A stretch of 64,000 nucleotides of DNA, taken from Streptomyces sp. NBC_01264. Lineage in GTDB: Bacteria; Actinomycetota; Actinomycetes; Streptomycetales; Streptomycetaceae. The translations under genes and the position numbers were made by a program. Positions 20,397 through 29,388 of this stretch are shown piece by piece. Position 1 is the first letter of the stretch, and each line of letters begins with the position of its first letter. Under the pieces are notes generated by a model. That model worked only from the letters and a program-made list of their open reading frames with translations, was not told the origin of the DNA and made no database searches. The stretch spans positions 4,154,001 to 4,218,000 of the forward strand of contig NZ_JAPEOX010000001.1 of the NCBI RefSeq assembly GCF_026340675.1, given 5' to 3'.

Positions 20397-22555
20397 CGAT
20401 AAAGGGTACGGCCGCAGTGTGGCCAGGGACTCGCCCCCCGCTGGACGTACAGCTTCTTGGCCCGGTACGTCTGTTCCGGGCCCGGAGCGTCCTGCGGGCG
20501 GCCGCTTCCGCCCAGGGCCTGCCAGGTCTGTACGTCGAACTGGTAGAGCCCCCCGTACGTGCCGGAGGGGTCCGTGGCGCCGGGCCGGCCGCCCGACTCG
20601 CAGCGGGCCAGCGCGCCCCAGTCGAGGCCGTCCGCGCCCTGCACGGAGGACGGCAGCGGCTTGGTGCCGACCTTGACGAGCTGGCTGACGGGCTCGCGGA
20701 CGGTCTCCTCGGCGAGCCGCCGGGGCTTCTGCCGGACCCCGTTGACGGTGCGCAGGCTGTACGTGACCCTGCGCGCTCCGGGCCGCCCCGAGCGCGCGAC
20801 GACTTCGGTGCCGGCGAAGAGGGAGGAGTCCTTGACCCGCTCGGTCGCGTACGGGATGCGTTCCTCGCGGATCTCGCGGGTGCCGGTGATGCGGAGCACG
20901 GTGACGGTCTGGCCGTCGCGCGGGAAGGAGCCGGCGGGCACGGAGGTGGTGTCCTGGCCGTGGAGGGTGATCCCGGCTTCGTCGAGGGCCTCCTGCACGG
21001 TGGCGGCGTTAGTGCGGATGGCGCGCTCGCGGCCGTCGGCCATGAAGGTGATGCTGCGTTCGGTGCGGACGGCGAGGGTCAGGCCGGTCCGGGGGACGGG
21101 GGCGGTGCGGGGCGAGGAGAGGTAGGCGCCCTCGGCGCGGATGCCGAACTGGCGCAGTGCGCCGTCCACGGTGCGGGCGGTGGTCCACACCTCGCGCCGC
21201 TGTCCGTCGAGGGTCAGGCTCAGCGGGCGGCCGTAGCGCAGGACGATCTCGTCCCCGTCGTCGAGGACCTGCGCCCCGGCCGGGGCCACGAGGTCGTGGG
21301 GGCCGATGCCGAGTCCTTCGGCGGCGAGCAGTTCGTCCACGTCGTCGGCGAAGGTGTGCAGGGTCCGCGGGACTCCGTCGACGGTGAGGCGTACGGCCTT
21401 GTCGGCGGCGACGAAGGCGGTGGTGCCGCCCGCCAGGAACGCGACGACCAGGGCCTGCGGCACGATGCGCCGCCAGGCGTCGCGCGAAGCGGGGGCGGCG
21501 CTCCTACGCCGCCTCGGACCGGAGGCGGGCCCGGCTCCGGTGCCGGGCCCGGTGCCAGGTCCGGGTCCGGGCCCGGGTCCGGGTCCGGGTCCGGGTCCGG
21601 GTCCGGGTCCGGGTCCGGGTCCGGGCCCGAGCCCCGTGCCAGGTCCGGTTCCGGGTCCGGACCCGAGCCCCGGTCCTGCGCCAGGTCCGGTACCGGGGCC
21701 GCTGCCCAGCCCGGTGCCCGGTCCGGCCGGGGCGGGCACCGTGCCGAGTCCGCCCCCGCCCCGGCGCCGCCCGGTCCCCGCGGGGGCGGGTCCGGCCGGG
21801 ACGGTGTCCAAGGACGCCGCCGGCGCGCCGCGACGCCGACGGCCGGTGGCCGGCACCTCCGGCTCGGGGGCGGAGCCCGGAGCGGGGGCAGCAGGGGCGG
21901 GGGCAGGACCAGCGGGGGCCCGGCCGCGCGCCCGGCGGCCCGCCCCCGGCTCGGCCGCAGTCCGCCGCCGCCCACCGCCCCGAGGCGCCGGCACCCCGGG
22001 CTCCAACTGTGAGCTCGGGTCCGGGTCCGCCCCAGTGCGCAGGAACAGGTCCAGGCCCGGATCCTGGTCCGCCCCCGGGCGGAGGAACAGGTCCGGGCCC
22101 GGGTCGGGGTCCACCTCCGGTCCCGCCTCCGGGCCCCAGAACGCGTCCGCGTCCGGACCTGCCCCGGAGCCCGGGTAGGAGTCCGGATCCCGGTAGGGGC
22201 CCGCTCCGGCCTCCGGGCCCGCGTTCCCCGCACGGCCCGCGTACGGATCCGGATCTGGATCCCGGTGAGGCCCCGCTCCGGCGTCCAGGTCCGGTTGCCC
22301 GGCCCCGGAGGAGTCCGCGTACCAGTTCCGGTCCCGGTCAGCCGCCGCTCCCGCGGCCAGGTCCGGGTTCACCGCCCCCATCCGCGCGTACGGGTCCCCT
22401 TCCCGGTAAGGCCCCGCTCCCGCGTCCAGGTCCGGGTTCGCCCCGACGAGGCCCGCGTAAGGGTCCGAGTCGGTGTACGGGTCCGCGTACGCGCCCGGGT
22501 CCGGGGGCGCGGCCCAGGGGTCGCGTCCACCGGCCGGCCAGGCCACATCGCTCAT
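20393..22555 (-). CDS. rpfB: RpfB-type resuscitation-promoting factor with giant low-complexity N-terminus
   Basis: A cell-wall lytic transglycosylase that helps dormant cells or spores resume growth. The C-terminal half is a standard RpfB: a membrane helix (about [17 protein letters not shown]), three DUF348 repeats (one begins [15 protein letters not shown]), a G5 domain, and the Rpf lysozyme-like domain starting [15 protein letters not shown] with the catalytic Glu, followed by [17 protein letters not shown]. The N-terminal ~340 residues are unusual: Asp/Pro/Tyr/Gly repeats, an Ala/Pro segment and a Gly-Pro run from a hexamer microsatellite. This part would be cytoplasmic if the helix is a signal anchor. 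ATG 22555 follows GGAG; GTG 22594 is possible. It precedes rsmA and ispE in one operon, with tatD upstream, as in mycobacteria. Confidence 0.92.
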   Translation of the reverse strand: MSDVAWPAGGRDPWAAPPDPGAYADPYTDSDPYAGLVGANPDLDAGAGPYREGDPYARMGAVNPDLAAGAAADRDRNWYADSSGAGQPDLDAGAGPHRDPDPDPYAGRAGNAGPEAGAGPYRDPDSYPGSGAGPDADAFWGPEAGPEVDPDPGPDLFLRPGADQDPGLDLFLRTGADPDPSSQLEPGVPAPRGGGRRRTAAEPGAGRRARGRAPAGPAPAPAAPAPGSAPEPEVPATGRRRRGAPAASLDTVPAGPAPAGTGRRRGGGGLGTVPAPAGPGTGLGSGPGTGPGAGPGLGSGPGTGPGTGLGPGPGPGPGPGPGPGPGPGPGPGPGTGPGTGAGPASGPRRRRSAAPASRDAWRRIVPQALVVAFLAGGTTAFVAADKAVRLTVDGVPRTLHTFADDVDELLAAEGLGIGPHDLVAPAGAQVLDDGDEIVLRYGRPLSLTLDGQRREVWTTARTVDGALRQFGIRAEGAYLSSPRTAPVPRTGLTLAVRTERSITFMADGRERAIRTNAATVQEALDEAGITLHGQDTTSVPAGSFPRDGQTVTVLRITGTREIREERIPYATERVKDSSLFAGTEVVARSGRPGARRVTYSLRTVNGVRQKPRRLAEETVREPVSQLVKVGTKPLPSSVQGADGLDWGALARCESGGRPGATDPSGTYGGLYQFDVQTWQALGGSGRPQDAPGPEQTYRAKKLYVQRGASPWPHCGRTLYR
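21561..21628. repeat. Hexanucleotide microsatellite inside rpfB
   Basis: About eleven copies of CCGGGT or CCGGGC follow each other, with more degenerate copies on both sides (about 21530-21720). On the minus strand it encodes alternating Gly-Pro. The period of six preserves the frame, so it can change protein length but cannot switch the gene off. Confidence 0.85.
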
Positions 22556-22668
22556 CGCGCTCGCTCCACTGGTCCGTCCGGCTGCTTCGGGCACGGCACC
22601 CTAGCGGAGCGGCCGTCACGCAACAAAGCGGAACGGCTACGGAACGTGGCGAACGGGTGAGGGCCCGC

Positions 22669-23547
22669 TCAGTAGGCGAAGGCGCGGGCCGTGTTGGCCG
22701 CCAGGGCCGTCGCCATCGCGTCCTCGTCGATGCCGCGGACCGCGGCCATGGCCCGTACGGTCAGCGGAATGAGGTACGGCGCGTTGGGCCTTCCGCGGTA
22801 CGGGGCCGGTGTGAGGTACGGGGCGTCCGTCTCCACGAGGACCAGTTCCAGCGGGGCCACCGCCAGCGCCTCGCGCAGCGGCGCCGCGTTCTTGAAGGTG
22901 ACGGTCCCGGCGAAGGACATGTAGTAGCCGGCGGCGGCGCACTCCCGGGCCATCTCCGCGTCACCGGAGTAGCAGTGGAAGACGGTCCGCTCGGGGGCGC
23001 CCTCCTCGCGCAGGACCCGCAGCACGTCCGCGTGCGCCTCTCGGTCGTGGATGACCAGCGCCTTGCCCTGCCGCTTGGCGATCTCGATGTGCGCGCGGAA
23101 GGAACGCTCCTGCGCGGCCATTCCCTCGGGGCCGGTACGGAAGTGGTCGAGGCCGGTCTCGCCGACGGCCTTCACGTGCGCGAGCCCGGCCAGCGCCTCG
23201 ATCTCGGCGAGCGCGTCGTCGAGCGCGGCCTCGCCGCCGCCCTTCCGGGCGCCCTGCCGCGACCAGCCGTCGGGGTCCCCGTGGACGATCCGGGGGGCCT
23301 CGTTGGGATGCAGGGCCACGGCCGCGTGGACGTTCTCGTACGCGGCCGCGGTCTCGGCGGCCCACCGGGAGCCCTTCACGTCGCAGCCCACCTGGACGAC
23401 GGTGGTGACCCCGACGGAGGCGGCCTTGGCGAGGCCCTCCTCCACGGTGCCGGACTGCATGTCCAGGTGGGTGTGGGAGTCGGCGACCGCCACCCGGAGC
23501 GGCTCCGGCAGCGGGGGCGGTGCGTCGTTCGGCGTACTACGGCTCAT
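22669..23547 (-). CDS. tatD: TatD-family metal-dependent DNase
   Basis: A 292-aa TIM-barrel amidohydrolase-type DNase. Metal ligands are visible in order: DSHTHLD, GETGLDHF, VIHDREAHAD, HCYSG and ETDAPYLTP. TatD enzymes have 3'-5' exonuclease activity and are linked to DNA repair or turnover. The ATG at 23547 has a -10-like TAAGAT 7 nt upstream that lies at the end of the preceding gene, and the spacing from that gene is only 10 nt, so it may be both read through and transcribed from its own promoter. rpfB follows after 113 nt. Confidence 0.93.
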   Translation of the reverse strand: MSRSTPNDAPPPLPEPLRVAVADSHTHLDMQSGTVEEGLAKAASVGVTTVVQVGCDVKGSRWAAETAAAYENVHAAVALHPNEAPRIVHGDPDGWSRQGARKGGGEAALDDALAEIEALAGLAHVKAVGETGLDHFRTGPEGMAAQERSFRAHIEIAKRQGKALVIHDREAHADVLRVLREEGAPERTVFHCYSGDAEMARECAAAGYYMSFAGTVTFKNAAPLREALAVAPLELVLVETDAPYLTPAPYRGRPNAPYLIPLTVRAMAAVRGIDEDAMATALAANTARAFAY

Positions 23548-23560
23548 GCGGCCGATCTTA
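23548..23560 (-). promoter_or_regulatory. Candidate leaderless promoter of tatD
   Basis: TAAGAT (minus strand, 23560-23555) stands 7 nt before the ATG at 23547. It overlaps the stop of the upstream zinc-ribbon gene. Confidence 0.4.
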
Positions 23561-24061
23561 TGACCGGCGGAAGAACCCCAGCAGCCGGGCCATCAGACCG
23601 GGCCGCTCCACCGGGACCGGCCCGGGGGCGTCGTGCAGGGCGGCCTTGCGGGGCTTGGGGGCCTTCGCGCTGTACCCGGCGGGCACCGGGCCGGCGATCC
23701 CCGGGGCCGCGCGGTGGTGGTAGAGCTGGTCGAGCATGCCGATGACCGACTTGACCTGGCCCTCCCTCATGATCCGCACCACGTGCCCGCCGCAGTTCAT
23801 GCAGGTCGGGTTGGACAGCGGGGAGGGGACCCGCTCACCGTCCGCCGTGTAGACGATGAACGGCATGCCCTTGCCGTCGGTGTGGTGCTCTATCTCGTAC
23901 CCCTGCTCCCAGCCGTAGCCGCACTTCATGCAGGCGAAGGAGTACGCCTCGTGCACGGTCGGCACGGTGGCGGAAACGGGAGCCGCGGCAGCGGCCACCG
24001 GGGCGGTGACGGTAGAAGCGGTGGGTACGGAGACGGGTTGGGGTTCGGCGATCTCACTCAT
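23558..24061 (-). CDS. Conserved actinobacterial zinc-ribbon protein of unknown function
   Basis: A 167-aa protein with an Ala/Val/Pro-rich N-terminal ~35 residues, then a four-cysteine zinc ribbon: FACMKCGYGWEQGY and, 40 residues on, PTCMNCGGHVVRIM. Between the pairs is a conserved EIEHHTDGKGMPFIVYTADG segment. The C-terminus is basic and ends RPGLMARLLGFFRRS, which could form an amphipathic helix. No catalytic motif is present; a nucleic-acid or protein-binding role is only a guess. A GAGGAG site precedes the ATG, and a perfect inverted repeat lies 16 nt upstream. Confidence 0.8.
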   Translation of the reverse strand: MSEIAEPQPVSVPTASTVTAPVAAAAAPVSATVPTVHEAYSFACMKCGYGWEQGYEIEHHTDGKGMPFIVYTADGERVPSPLSNPTCMNCGGHVVRIMREGQVKSVIGMLDQLYHHRAAPGIAGPVPAGYSAKAPKPRKAALHDAPGPVPVERPGLMARLLGFFRRS

Positions 24062-24076
24062 GCCAGCTCCTCTTGT

Positions 24077-24100
24077 TCCACTGGTGCCATTGCCAGTGGA
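24077..24100. promoter_or_regulatory. Perfect 8-8-8 inverted repeat upstream of the zinc-ribbon gene
   Basis: TCCACTGG (24077-24084), an 8-nt spacer and CCAGTGGA (24093-24100) form a perfect dyad 16 nt before the ATG at 24061 (minus strand). It would sit in the 5' leader or over the start of transcription, as an operator or RNA hairpin. Confidence 0.5.
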
Positions 24101-24221
24101 CGCCTCTTCGGGCGGGAGCGCATCAGGCCCTGTCTACTGTTGGACGGTCCTTGGGCGAGTCATGCCCAAAGCGCCCGGTGCGCGGTCTGAGCTTTGCTTT
24201 TCAGGTTAGCTCTTTACCGAC

Positions 24222-25142
24222 TCACGGCGACTTTTGTGCCGCGTTCTTTGCCGCGACCACGGCGTCGAAGACCTCGCGCTTGGGTACCCCGGCCTCCGCG
24301 GCGACCGCCGCGATGGCCTCCTTGCGCCGCTCCCCCGCCTCCTCGCGCACCCGTACCCGGTTCACCAGCTCCTCGGCGTCCACATCGCCGGGGGCCGCGG
24401 CCGGGGCGCCCTCGACGACGACGGTGATCTCCCCGCGCACGCCTTCGGCGGCCCAGGCGGCCAGCTCGCCGAGACCGCCTCGCTTGACCTCCTCGTAGGT
24501 CTTGGTCAGCTCGCGGCAGACGGCGGCGCGCCGGTCGGCGCCGAAGACCTCGGCCATGGCGGCCAGGGTGTCGTCGAGCCGGTGCGGGGCCTCGAAGTAG
24601 ACGAGGGTGCGGCGCTCGGCGGCGACCTCGCGGAGCTTGCTCAGCCGCTCGCCGGCCTTGCGCGGCAGGAAGCCCTCGAAGCAGAAGCGGTCGACGGGAA
24701 GCCCGGAGAGGGCGAGCGCGGTGAGGACGGCGGAGGGCCCGGGCACGGCCGTGACCTTGATGTCCTTCTCCACGGCGGCGGCGACGAGCCGGTAGCCGGG
24801 GTCGGAGACCGAGGGCATGCCGGCGTCGGTCACGAGCAGGACGCGCTTGCCGGCCTCCAGGGCCTCGACCAGCTCGGGGGTGCGCGCGGACTCGTTGCCC
24901 TCGAAGTACGACAGGACGCGCCCGGTGGTGTACACGCCGAGGCCCTGCGTCAGCCTGCGCAGCCGCCGGGTGTCCTCGGCGGCGATCACATCGGCCCGCT
25001 CCAGCTCGGAGGCGAGCCGTGGCGGGGCGTCGGCGAGGTCACCGATGGGGGTACCGGCGAGGACGAGGACGCCCACCCCGTGGCCATCGGATGAGGGGGC
25101 CGGGGAGGGGGCTTCGGCGGTGCGGGGCTGGTCAGTGGTCAC
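24222..25142 (-). CDS. rsmI: 16S rRNA (cytidine1402-2'-O)-methyltransferase
   Basis: RsmI methylates the ribose of C1402 in the decoding centre. The 306-aa product is of normal length and shows [20 protein letters not shown] at the N-terminus (after a ~20-residue Pro/Ser tail), AAEDTRR, the SAM-site [29 protein letters not shown] and FEGFLPRK motifs of the tetrapyrrole-methylase fold. The C-terminal [14 protein letters not shown] matches the family's basic tail. GTG 25142 starts the protein; it is divergent from pmt across 88 nt. Confidence 0.95.
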   Translation of the reverse strand: MTTDQPRTAEAPSPAPSSDGHGVGVLVLAGTPIGDLADAPPRLASELERADVIAAEDTRRLRRLTQGLGVYTTGRVLSYFEGNESARTPELVEALEAGKRVLLVTDAGMPSVSDPGYRLVAAAVEKDIKVTAVPGPSAVLTALALSGLPVDRFCFEGFLPRKAGERLSKLREVAAERRTLVYFEAPHRLDDTLAAMAEVFGADRRAAVCRELTKTYEEVKRGGLGELAAWAAEGVRGEITVVVEGAPAAAPGDVDAEELVNRVRVREEAGERRKEAIAAVAAEAGVPKREVFDAVVAAKNAAQKSP

Positions 25143-25218
25143 CGCCCCATCCTCTCAGCCGCCCCAACCGCCGCGCCCCACACTGCCGTCCCCCTGGGTC
25201 CGGCACAGGGTCGTTCCC

Positions 25219-25230
25219 TACGATGTGCCG
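25219..25230 (+). promoter_or_regulatory. Leaderless promoter of pmt
   Basis: TACGAT at 25219-25224 lies exactly 6 nt before the GTG at 25231, and no ribosome-binding site is visible. It decides the choice of 25231 over the in-frame GTG at 25225. Confidence 0.55.
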
Positions 25231-27012
25231 GTGACCAGTACCGCGACGCCGCCGCCCAGCCCTGCGGGGGCCCCGCCCGCCACCGAGGCCGGGCCCGGCC
25301 CCGACCCCGCCGACCAGCCGTCCGCCTGGATGCGCCGGCTGCGCGGCTTCGGCTACGCGCAGCCCGCCGGGGCGCAGCGGCAGTCGGACGTCGGCACCCG
25401 CCTGGTGCCCCCGTACGCACGGCCGTCCGCGCAGCTGTGGGCGCAGATCGGGATCGGGCCGGACGCGGCGGAGCGCTGGGAGCGGGTGCTGGCGTGGGCC
25501 GGGCCGCTGCTGGTGACGCTGGTCGCCGGGGTGCTGCGCTTCGTCCATCTGGGCACCCCGAAGGCGGTGATATTCGACGAGACGTACTACGCCAAGGACG
25601 CGTGGGCCACGATCAAGCAGGGCTACGAGGCGAGCTGGCCCAAGGACATCGACAAGTCGATCCTCGCCAACCCCCACGGAGTGCCCCTCCCGCTGGAACC
25701 GGGCTACGTCGTGCACCCGCCGGTCGGCAAATGGGTGATCGGCCTGGGCGAGTGGATGTTCGGCTTCGACCCCTTCGGCTGGCGGTTCATGACCGCGCTG
25801 CTCGGCACCCTGTCCGTGCTGATGCTGTGCCGCATCGGGCGGCGGCTGTTCCGCTCCACGTTCCTGGGCTGCCTGGCCGGCCTCCTGCTGGCCGTGGACG
25901 GCCTGCACCTGGTGATGAGCCGGACCGCCCTGCTCGACCTGGTGCTGATGTTCTTCGTGCTGGGCGCCTTCGGAGCACTCGTCATCGACCGGGACAAGGC
26001 GCGGGCCCGGCTCGCGGCCGCGCTCCCGGTGGACGAGGAGGGCCGGACCCGGCCGGACGCCCGCATCGCGGAGACGCTGAAGCTGGGCTGGCGCCCGTAC
26101 CGCATCCTGGCCGGGATCAGCCTCGGCCTGGCCTTCGGCACGAAGTGGAACGGCCTGATCGTGCTGGCCTTCTTCGGCGTGCTGACCGTCCTGTGGGACG
26201 CGGCCGCCCGCCGCACGGCGGGCGCGGGCACCCCGTACGCGGCGATGCTGCGCCGTGACAGCTGGCCCGCCTTCCTCTCCCTCGTCCCCGTGGCGATCTC
26301 CGTCTACGTGGCCTCCTGGCTCGGCTGGATCCTCTCCCCCGACAACGGCAAGGGCGGCTACTTCCGCGACTGGGCCGCCAAGAACGACCAGCACAGCTCC
26401 CTCTCGTTCCTCCCGGAGTGGCTGCGGAGCCTGTGGCACTACGAGACGACGGTCTACGACTTCCACGTGGGCCTGACCTCGGGCCACACCTACGAGTCGA
26501 ACCCGTGGAGCTGGCTGGTCCTGGGCCGTCCCGTCTCCTACTTCTACGAGTCCCCCTCCCCCGGCACCGACGGCTGCCCGGCGACGGAGACGGCCAAGTG
26601 CGCGCGCGAGGTGCTGGCGCTCGGCACGCCGCTGCTGTGGTGGGCGGGCTGCTTCGCCCTGCTGTACGTGCTGTGGCGCTGGCTCTTCCGCCGCGACTGG
26701 CGGGCGGGCGCGATCGCGTGCGCGCTGGGCGCGGGCCTGCTGCCCTGGTTCAACTACCAGGAGCGGACCATCTTCTTCTTCTACGCGGTGGTCTTCGTCC
26801 CGTACCTGTGCCTGGCGGTGGCCATGATGATCGGCGCCCTGCTGGGCCCGGCGGGCTCCTCGGAACGCCGCCGCGCGCTGGGTGCGGTGGCGGCGGGCGT
26901 CCTGGTGCTCCTGATCGTGTGGAACTTCATCTACTTCTGGCCCATCTACACGGGCCAGTCCATCCCGATGGACTCCTGGCAGAACCGCATGTGGCTGGAC
27001 ACCTGGGTCTAG
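25231..27012 (+). CDS. pmt: Protein O-mannosyltransferase (dolichyl/polyprenyl-phosphate-mannose dependent)
   Basis: A 593-aa GT39 membrane enzyme that transfers mannose from polyprenyl-phosphate-mannose to Ser/Thr of secreted proteins. After a Pro-rich tail comes the first helix (AGPLLVTLVAGVLRFVHLG), then the catalytic extracytoplasmic FDETYYAKDAWATIKQGYE with the Asp-Glu pair, GYVVHPPVGKWVIGLGE, and about ten further helices. The sequence HTYESNPWSWLVLGRPVSYFYE is a typical GT39 loop. In streptomycetes the enzyme glycosylates lipoproteins and the phiC31 receptor and affects antibiotic resistance. It is divergent from rsmI, as in mycobacteria. Confidence 0.95.
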   Translation: MTSTATPPPSPAGAPPATEAGPGPDPADQPSAWMRRLRGFGYAQPAGAQRQSDVGTRLVPPYARPSAQLWAQIGIGPDAAERWERVLAWAGPLLVTLVAGVLRFVHLGTPKAVIFDETYYAKDAWATIKQGYEASWPKDIDKSILANPHGVPLPLEPGYVVHPPVGKWVIGLGEWMFGFDPFGWRFMTALLGTLSVLMLCRIGRRLFRSTFLGCLAGLLLAVDGLHLVMSRTALLDLVLMFFVLGAFGALVIDRDKARARLAAALPVDEEGRTRPDARIAETLKLGWRPYRILAGISLGLAFGTKWNGLIVLAFFGVLTVLWDAAARRTAGAGTPYAAMLRRDSWPAFLSLVPVAISVYVASWLGWILSPDNGKGGYFRDWAAKNDQHSSLSFLPEWLRSLWHYETTVYDFHVGLTSGHTYESNPWSWLVLGRPVSYFYESPSPGTDGCPATETAKCAREVLALGTPLLWWAGCFALLYVLWRWLFRRDWRAGAIACALGAGLLPWFNYQERTIFFFYAVVFVPYLCLAVAMMIGALLGPAGSSERRRALGAVAAGVLVLLIVWNFIYFWPIYTGQSIPMDSWQNRMWLDTWV

Positions 27013-27093
27013 CGGGGCGGCCGTGAGCCCGGACGCCCAGGACGGCCAAACCCCTGAACCGTCCGTCTGTTCGACGTAAGGTCTACTCCAGAG

Positions 27094-27124
27094 GGCCCTT
27101 GAACACGTTCAGTGTCCAAGGGCC
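27094..27124. terminator. Hairpin between pmt and the penicillin-binding protein gene
   Basis: GGCCCTTG (27094-27101) pairs with CAAGGGCC (27117-27124), and ACAC/GTGT extends the stem inside. It lies 82 nt after pmt and 31 nt before the next ATG, so it may be a terminator for pmt or a leader structure of the PBP gene. Confidence 0.6.
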
Positions 27125-27155
27125 GGGGTAGGGGACACGGGAACGGGGAGCGGGA

Positions 27156-28802
27156 ATGAACGGGGCTGCAAAGGGAGCCGTCGTCGGCGGGGCCTTCCTC
27201 GCGATGCTGGGCGGGGCCGTGTACGGGGTGTACGCGCTGGTGGGGGACGCCGGTGACGGCGACGCCAAGAACACGAGCGCGACCGGCCCGGCGGTGCCCG
27301 CCAAGGGCACCGGGCCGGTCAGCGACAAGGACGCCGCGGCGACCGCCCAGGCCTTCTTCACCGCGTGGGCCGCCGGGGACGCCCGCGCCGGCGCCGATCT
27401 GACGAACAACCCCTCGGAGGCGCAGGTCGCCCTCGGCGGGTTCACGACCCAGGCCTACGTGTCCAAGGTCGCGATCACCCCCGGCGCGCAGACCGGGACC
27501 ACGGTGGCGTACTCCGTCGCGGCCGAGGTCACCTACGAGGGCGTCACCAAGCCCCTCGCCTACGAGTCCAAGCTGACCGTGGTCCGCGGCAACACCACCG
27601 GGCTCCCGCTCGTCGACTGGCAGCCCTCGGTGCTCCACCCGCAGCTCCAGAAGGGCGAGAAGCTGCGCGGCGGCGCCCCGGCCAACCCGCCGGTCAAGGC
27701 CGTCGACCGCAAGGGCCGGGAGCTGACCGCCGAGAAGTACCCCTCGCTGCGCCCGGTGCTCGACAGCCTGCGCAAGAAGTACGGGGAGCAGCTGGGCGGC
27801 AAGAGCGGCGCCGAGCTGTGGATCGAGCCGGTCGCCGAGGATGCTCCACGGCGGACCCTGCTCACGCTGGTCGAGGGGAAGCCCGGGAAGATCGAGACCG
27901 TCCTGGACGCGGACGTCCAGGCGGCGGCGGAGCAGGCGGTGCTGAAGTTCCCGCAGGCCTCGGTGGTCGCCGTCCAGCCCAGCACCGGCAACGTCCTGGC
28001 CGTCGCCGACCATCGCGGCGACGGCTTCCCCGCGTCCCTGAGCGGGGCTCGCGCGCCCGGCTCCACGATGAAGATCGTGACCGGCGCGATGCTGCTGGAC
28101 CGGGGTCTGGTGGCGGCGGACAAGGTCGCCCCGTGTCCGGCGGAGGTGCAGTGGGGCGGCAAGACCTTCAAGAACCTGAAGGGCTTCAAGCTCGAGGGCG
28201 AGACCTTCGCGACGAGCTTCGCCCAGTCCTGCAACACCGCCTTCATCAAGCAGATCCTGCCGGTGGACGACGACGACGCGCTCCCGAAGGAGGCCCGCGA
28301 GGTCTTCGGCATCGGCGAGGGCGTCGAGTGGAAGGTCGGCGTGCCCACCGTCGACGGCAAGGTCCCGGCCGCCACCGGGCCGGCGGCGGCCGCCGCGTAC
28401 ATCGGCCAGGGCCAGATCCAGATGAACCCGCTGACCATGGCCTCGATCACGGCGACCGCCCGCACCGGGGTGTTTCGCCAGCCGGTCGTCGTCAAGGCCT
28501 CGCTAGACGACCGCGAGCTCGCCAAGGCCACCCGGAGGATGAAGCCCTCGGTGGCGGCCCAGCTGGTGCGGATGATGAAGCTGACGGCCACCTCGGGCAC
28601 CGCCCAGGGCGCGATGTCCGCGGTCCGCGGCTCCGACAAGGGCGCCAAGACCGGCTCGGCGGAGGTCGACGGGGCGCAGAACCCGGACAGCTGGTTCACC
28701 GGCTTCAGCGGCGACGTGGCGGCGGCGGCGATGGTCGAGGGCGGCGGCCACGGCGGCGACGCGGCGGGCCCGATCGTGGCGGCCGTCCTGAACGCGCGCT
28801 GA
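27156..28802 (+). CDS. Class B penicillin-binding protein (MecA_N / transpeptidase)
   Basis: A 548-aa D,D-transpeptidase that cross-links peptidoglycan. Residues 5-28 form an N-terminal membrane anchor; an NTF2-like MecA_N domain follows (DAAATAQAFFTAWAAGD), then a linker and the transpeptidase domain. Active-site motifs are complete: STMK (Ser303-Lys306), SCN (Ser358) and KTG (Lys498). The ATG at 27156 follows GGGAGCGGG. The neighbouring ssgE-type gene fits the known linkage of SsgA-like proteins with PBPs in sporulating actinomycetes, suggesting a role in sporulation-specific wall synthesis rather than vegetative tip growth. Confidence 0.93.
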   Translation: MNGAAKGAVVGGAFLAMLGGAVYGVYALVGDAGDGDAKNTSATGPAVPAKGTGPVSDKDAAATAQAFFTAWAAGDARAGADLTNNPSEAQVALGGFTTQAYVSKVAITPGAQTGTTVAYSVAAEVTYEGVTKPLAYESKLTVVRGNTTGLPLVDWQPSVLHPQLQKGEKLRGGAPANPPVKAVDRKGRELTAEKYPSLRPVLDSLRKKYGEQLGGKSGAELWIEPVAEDAPRRTLLTLVEGKPGKIETVLDADVQAAAEQAVLKFPQASVVAVQPSTGNVLAVADHRGDGFPASLSGARAPGSTMKIVTGAMLLDRGLVAADKVAPCPAEVQWGGKTFKNLKGFKLEGETFATSFAQSCNTAFIKQILPVDDDDALPKEAREVFGIGEGVEWKVGVPTVDGKVPAATGPAAAAAYIGQGQIQMNPLTMASITATARTGVFRQPVVVKASLDDRELAKATRRMKPSVAAQLVRMMKLTATSGTAQGAMSAVRGSDKGAKTGSAEVDGAQNPDSWFTGFSGDVAAAAMVEGGGHGGDAAGPIVAAVLNAR

Positions 28803-28860
28803 CCGGCGGGCCCGGGCCGGCAGCGGGCCACGGGCCGGCCGGCGGGGGCCCGCCCCCGGG

Positions 28861-29334
28861 TCAGCCCTCCCGTACGTCGGCCAGCGCGGCCCCCGCGTTC
28901 CGGATCAGCTCGCGCGGATCCATCGGGAACACCGTGTGCGGAGTGCCCGCGGCCGCCCAGACCACCTCGTGGGCCAGCAGGGAGCGGTCCGCGAGGACCC
29001 GGGTGCGGGTGCGGTGCCCGAAGGGGGGCACCCCTCCGATGGCGTAGCCCGTGGTCTCCCGGACCAGGGCCGCGTCGGCCCGGGTCACCGCGCCCGCCCC
29101 GAGCTCGCGGCGCACCGCCTCCACGTCGACCCGGGAGGCGCCGTCCATGAGGACCAGTACGGGAACCCCGTCGGCTGCGAAGATCAGCGACTTCACGATC
29201 TGGCTGAGCTCGCAGCCGATCGCCGCCGCCGCGTCGGCGGCGGTCCGGGTCCCGTCGGGGAAGGTCCGTACGTCCGGCTCCAGGCCCAGGGCGGCGAGGG
29301 CTTCGGCGAACAGGGGATGCGTGGAGGTCGTCAT
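28861..29334 (-). CDS. YbaK/EbsC-family aminoacyl-tRNA deacylase
   Basis: A 157-aa single-domain trans-editing factor that hydrolyses misacylated tRNAs (typically Cys- or Ala-tRNAPro). The conserved lysine is in SQIVKSLIF, and the GGVPPFGH motif and the C-terminal VVWAAAGTPHTVFPM are also present. Its start shows a leaderless -10 element. It is convergent with the PBP gene and co-oriented with the esterase downstream of it on the map. The exact tRNA specificity cannot be told. Confidence 0.9.
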   Translation of the reverse strand: MTTSTHPLFAEALAALGLEPDVRTFPDGTRTAADAAAAIGCELSQIVKSLIFAADGVPVLVLMDGASRVDVEAVRRELGAGAVTRADAALVRETTGYAIGGVPPFGHRTRTRVLADRSLLAHEVVWAAAGTPHTVFPMDPRELIRNAGAALADVREG

Positions 29335-29346
29335 GACCGCACGCTA
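29335..29346 (-). promoter_or_regulatory. Leaderless promoter of the YbaK-family gene
   Basis: TAGCGT (minus strand, 29346-29341) stands 6 nt before the ATG at 29334; there is no ribosome-binding site. Confidence 0.55.
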
Positions 29347-29388
29347 ACGCTCCCCGCGCCGCCCGTGCGGGGCATTTCACGAGCCGCG

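Noticed and set aside
21530..21720. CRISPR-like array
   Set aside because: The repeat is a contiguous hexamer without spacers and encodes Gly-Pro in rpfB.
27051..27090. Sigma-E type promoter (GAAC and GTCT elements) before the penicillin-binding protein gene
   Set aside because: The spacing between the elements is about 20 nt, longer than the sigma-E consensus allows.
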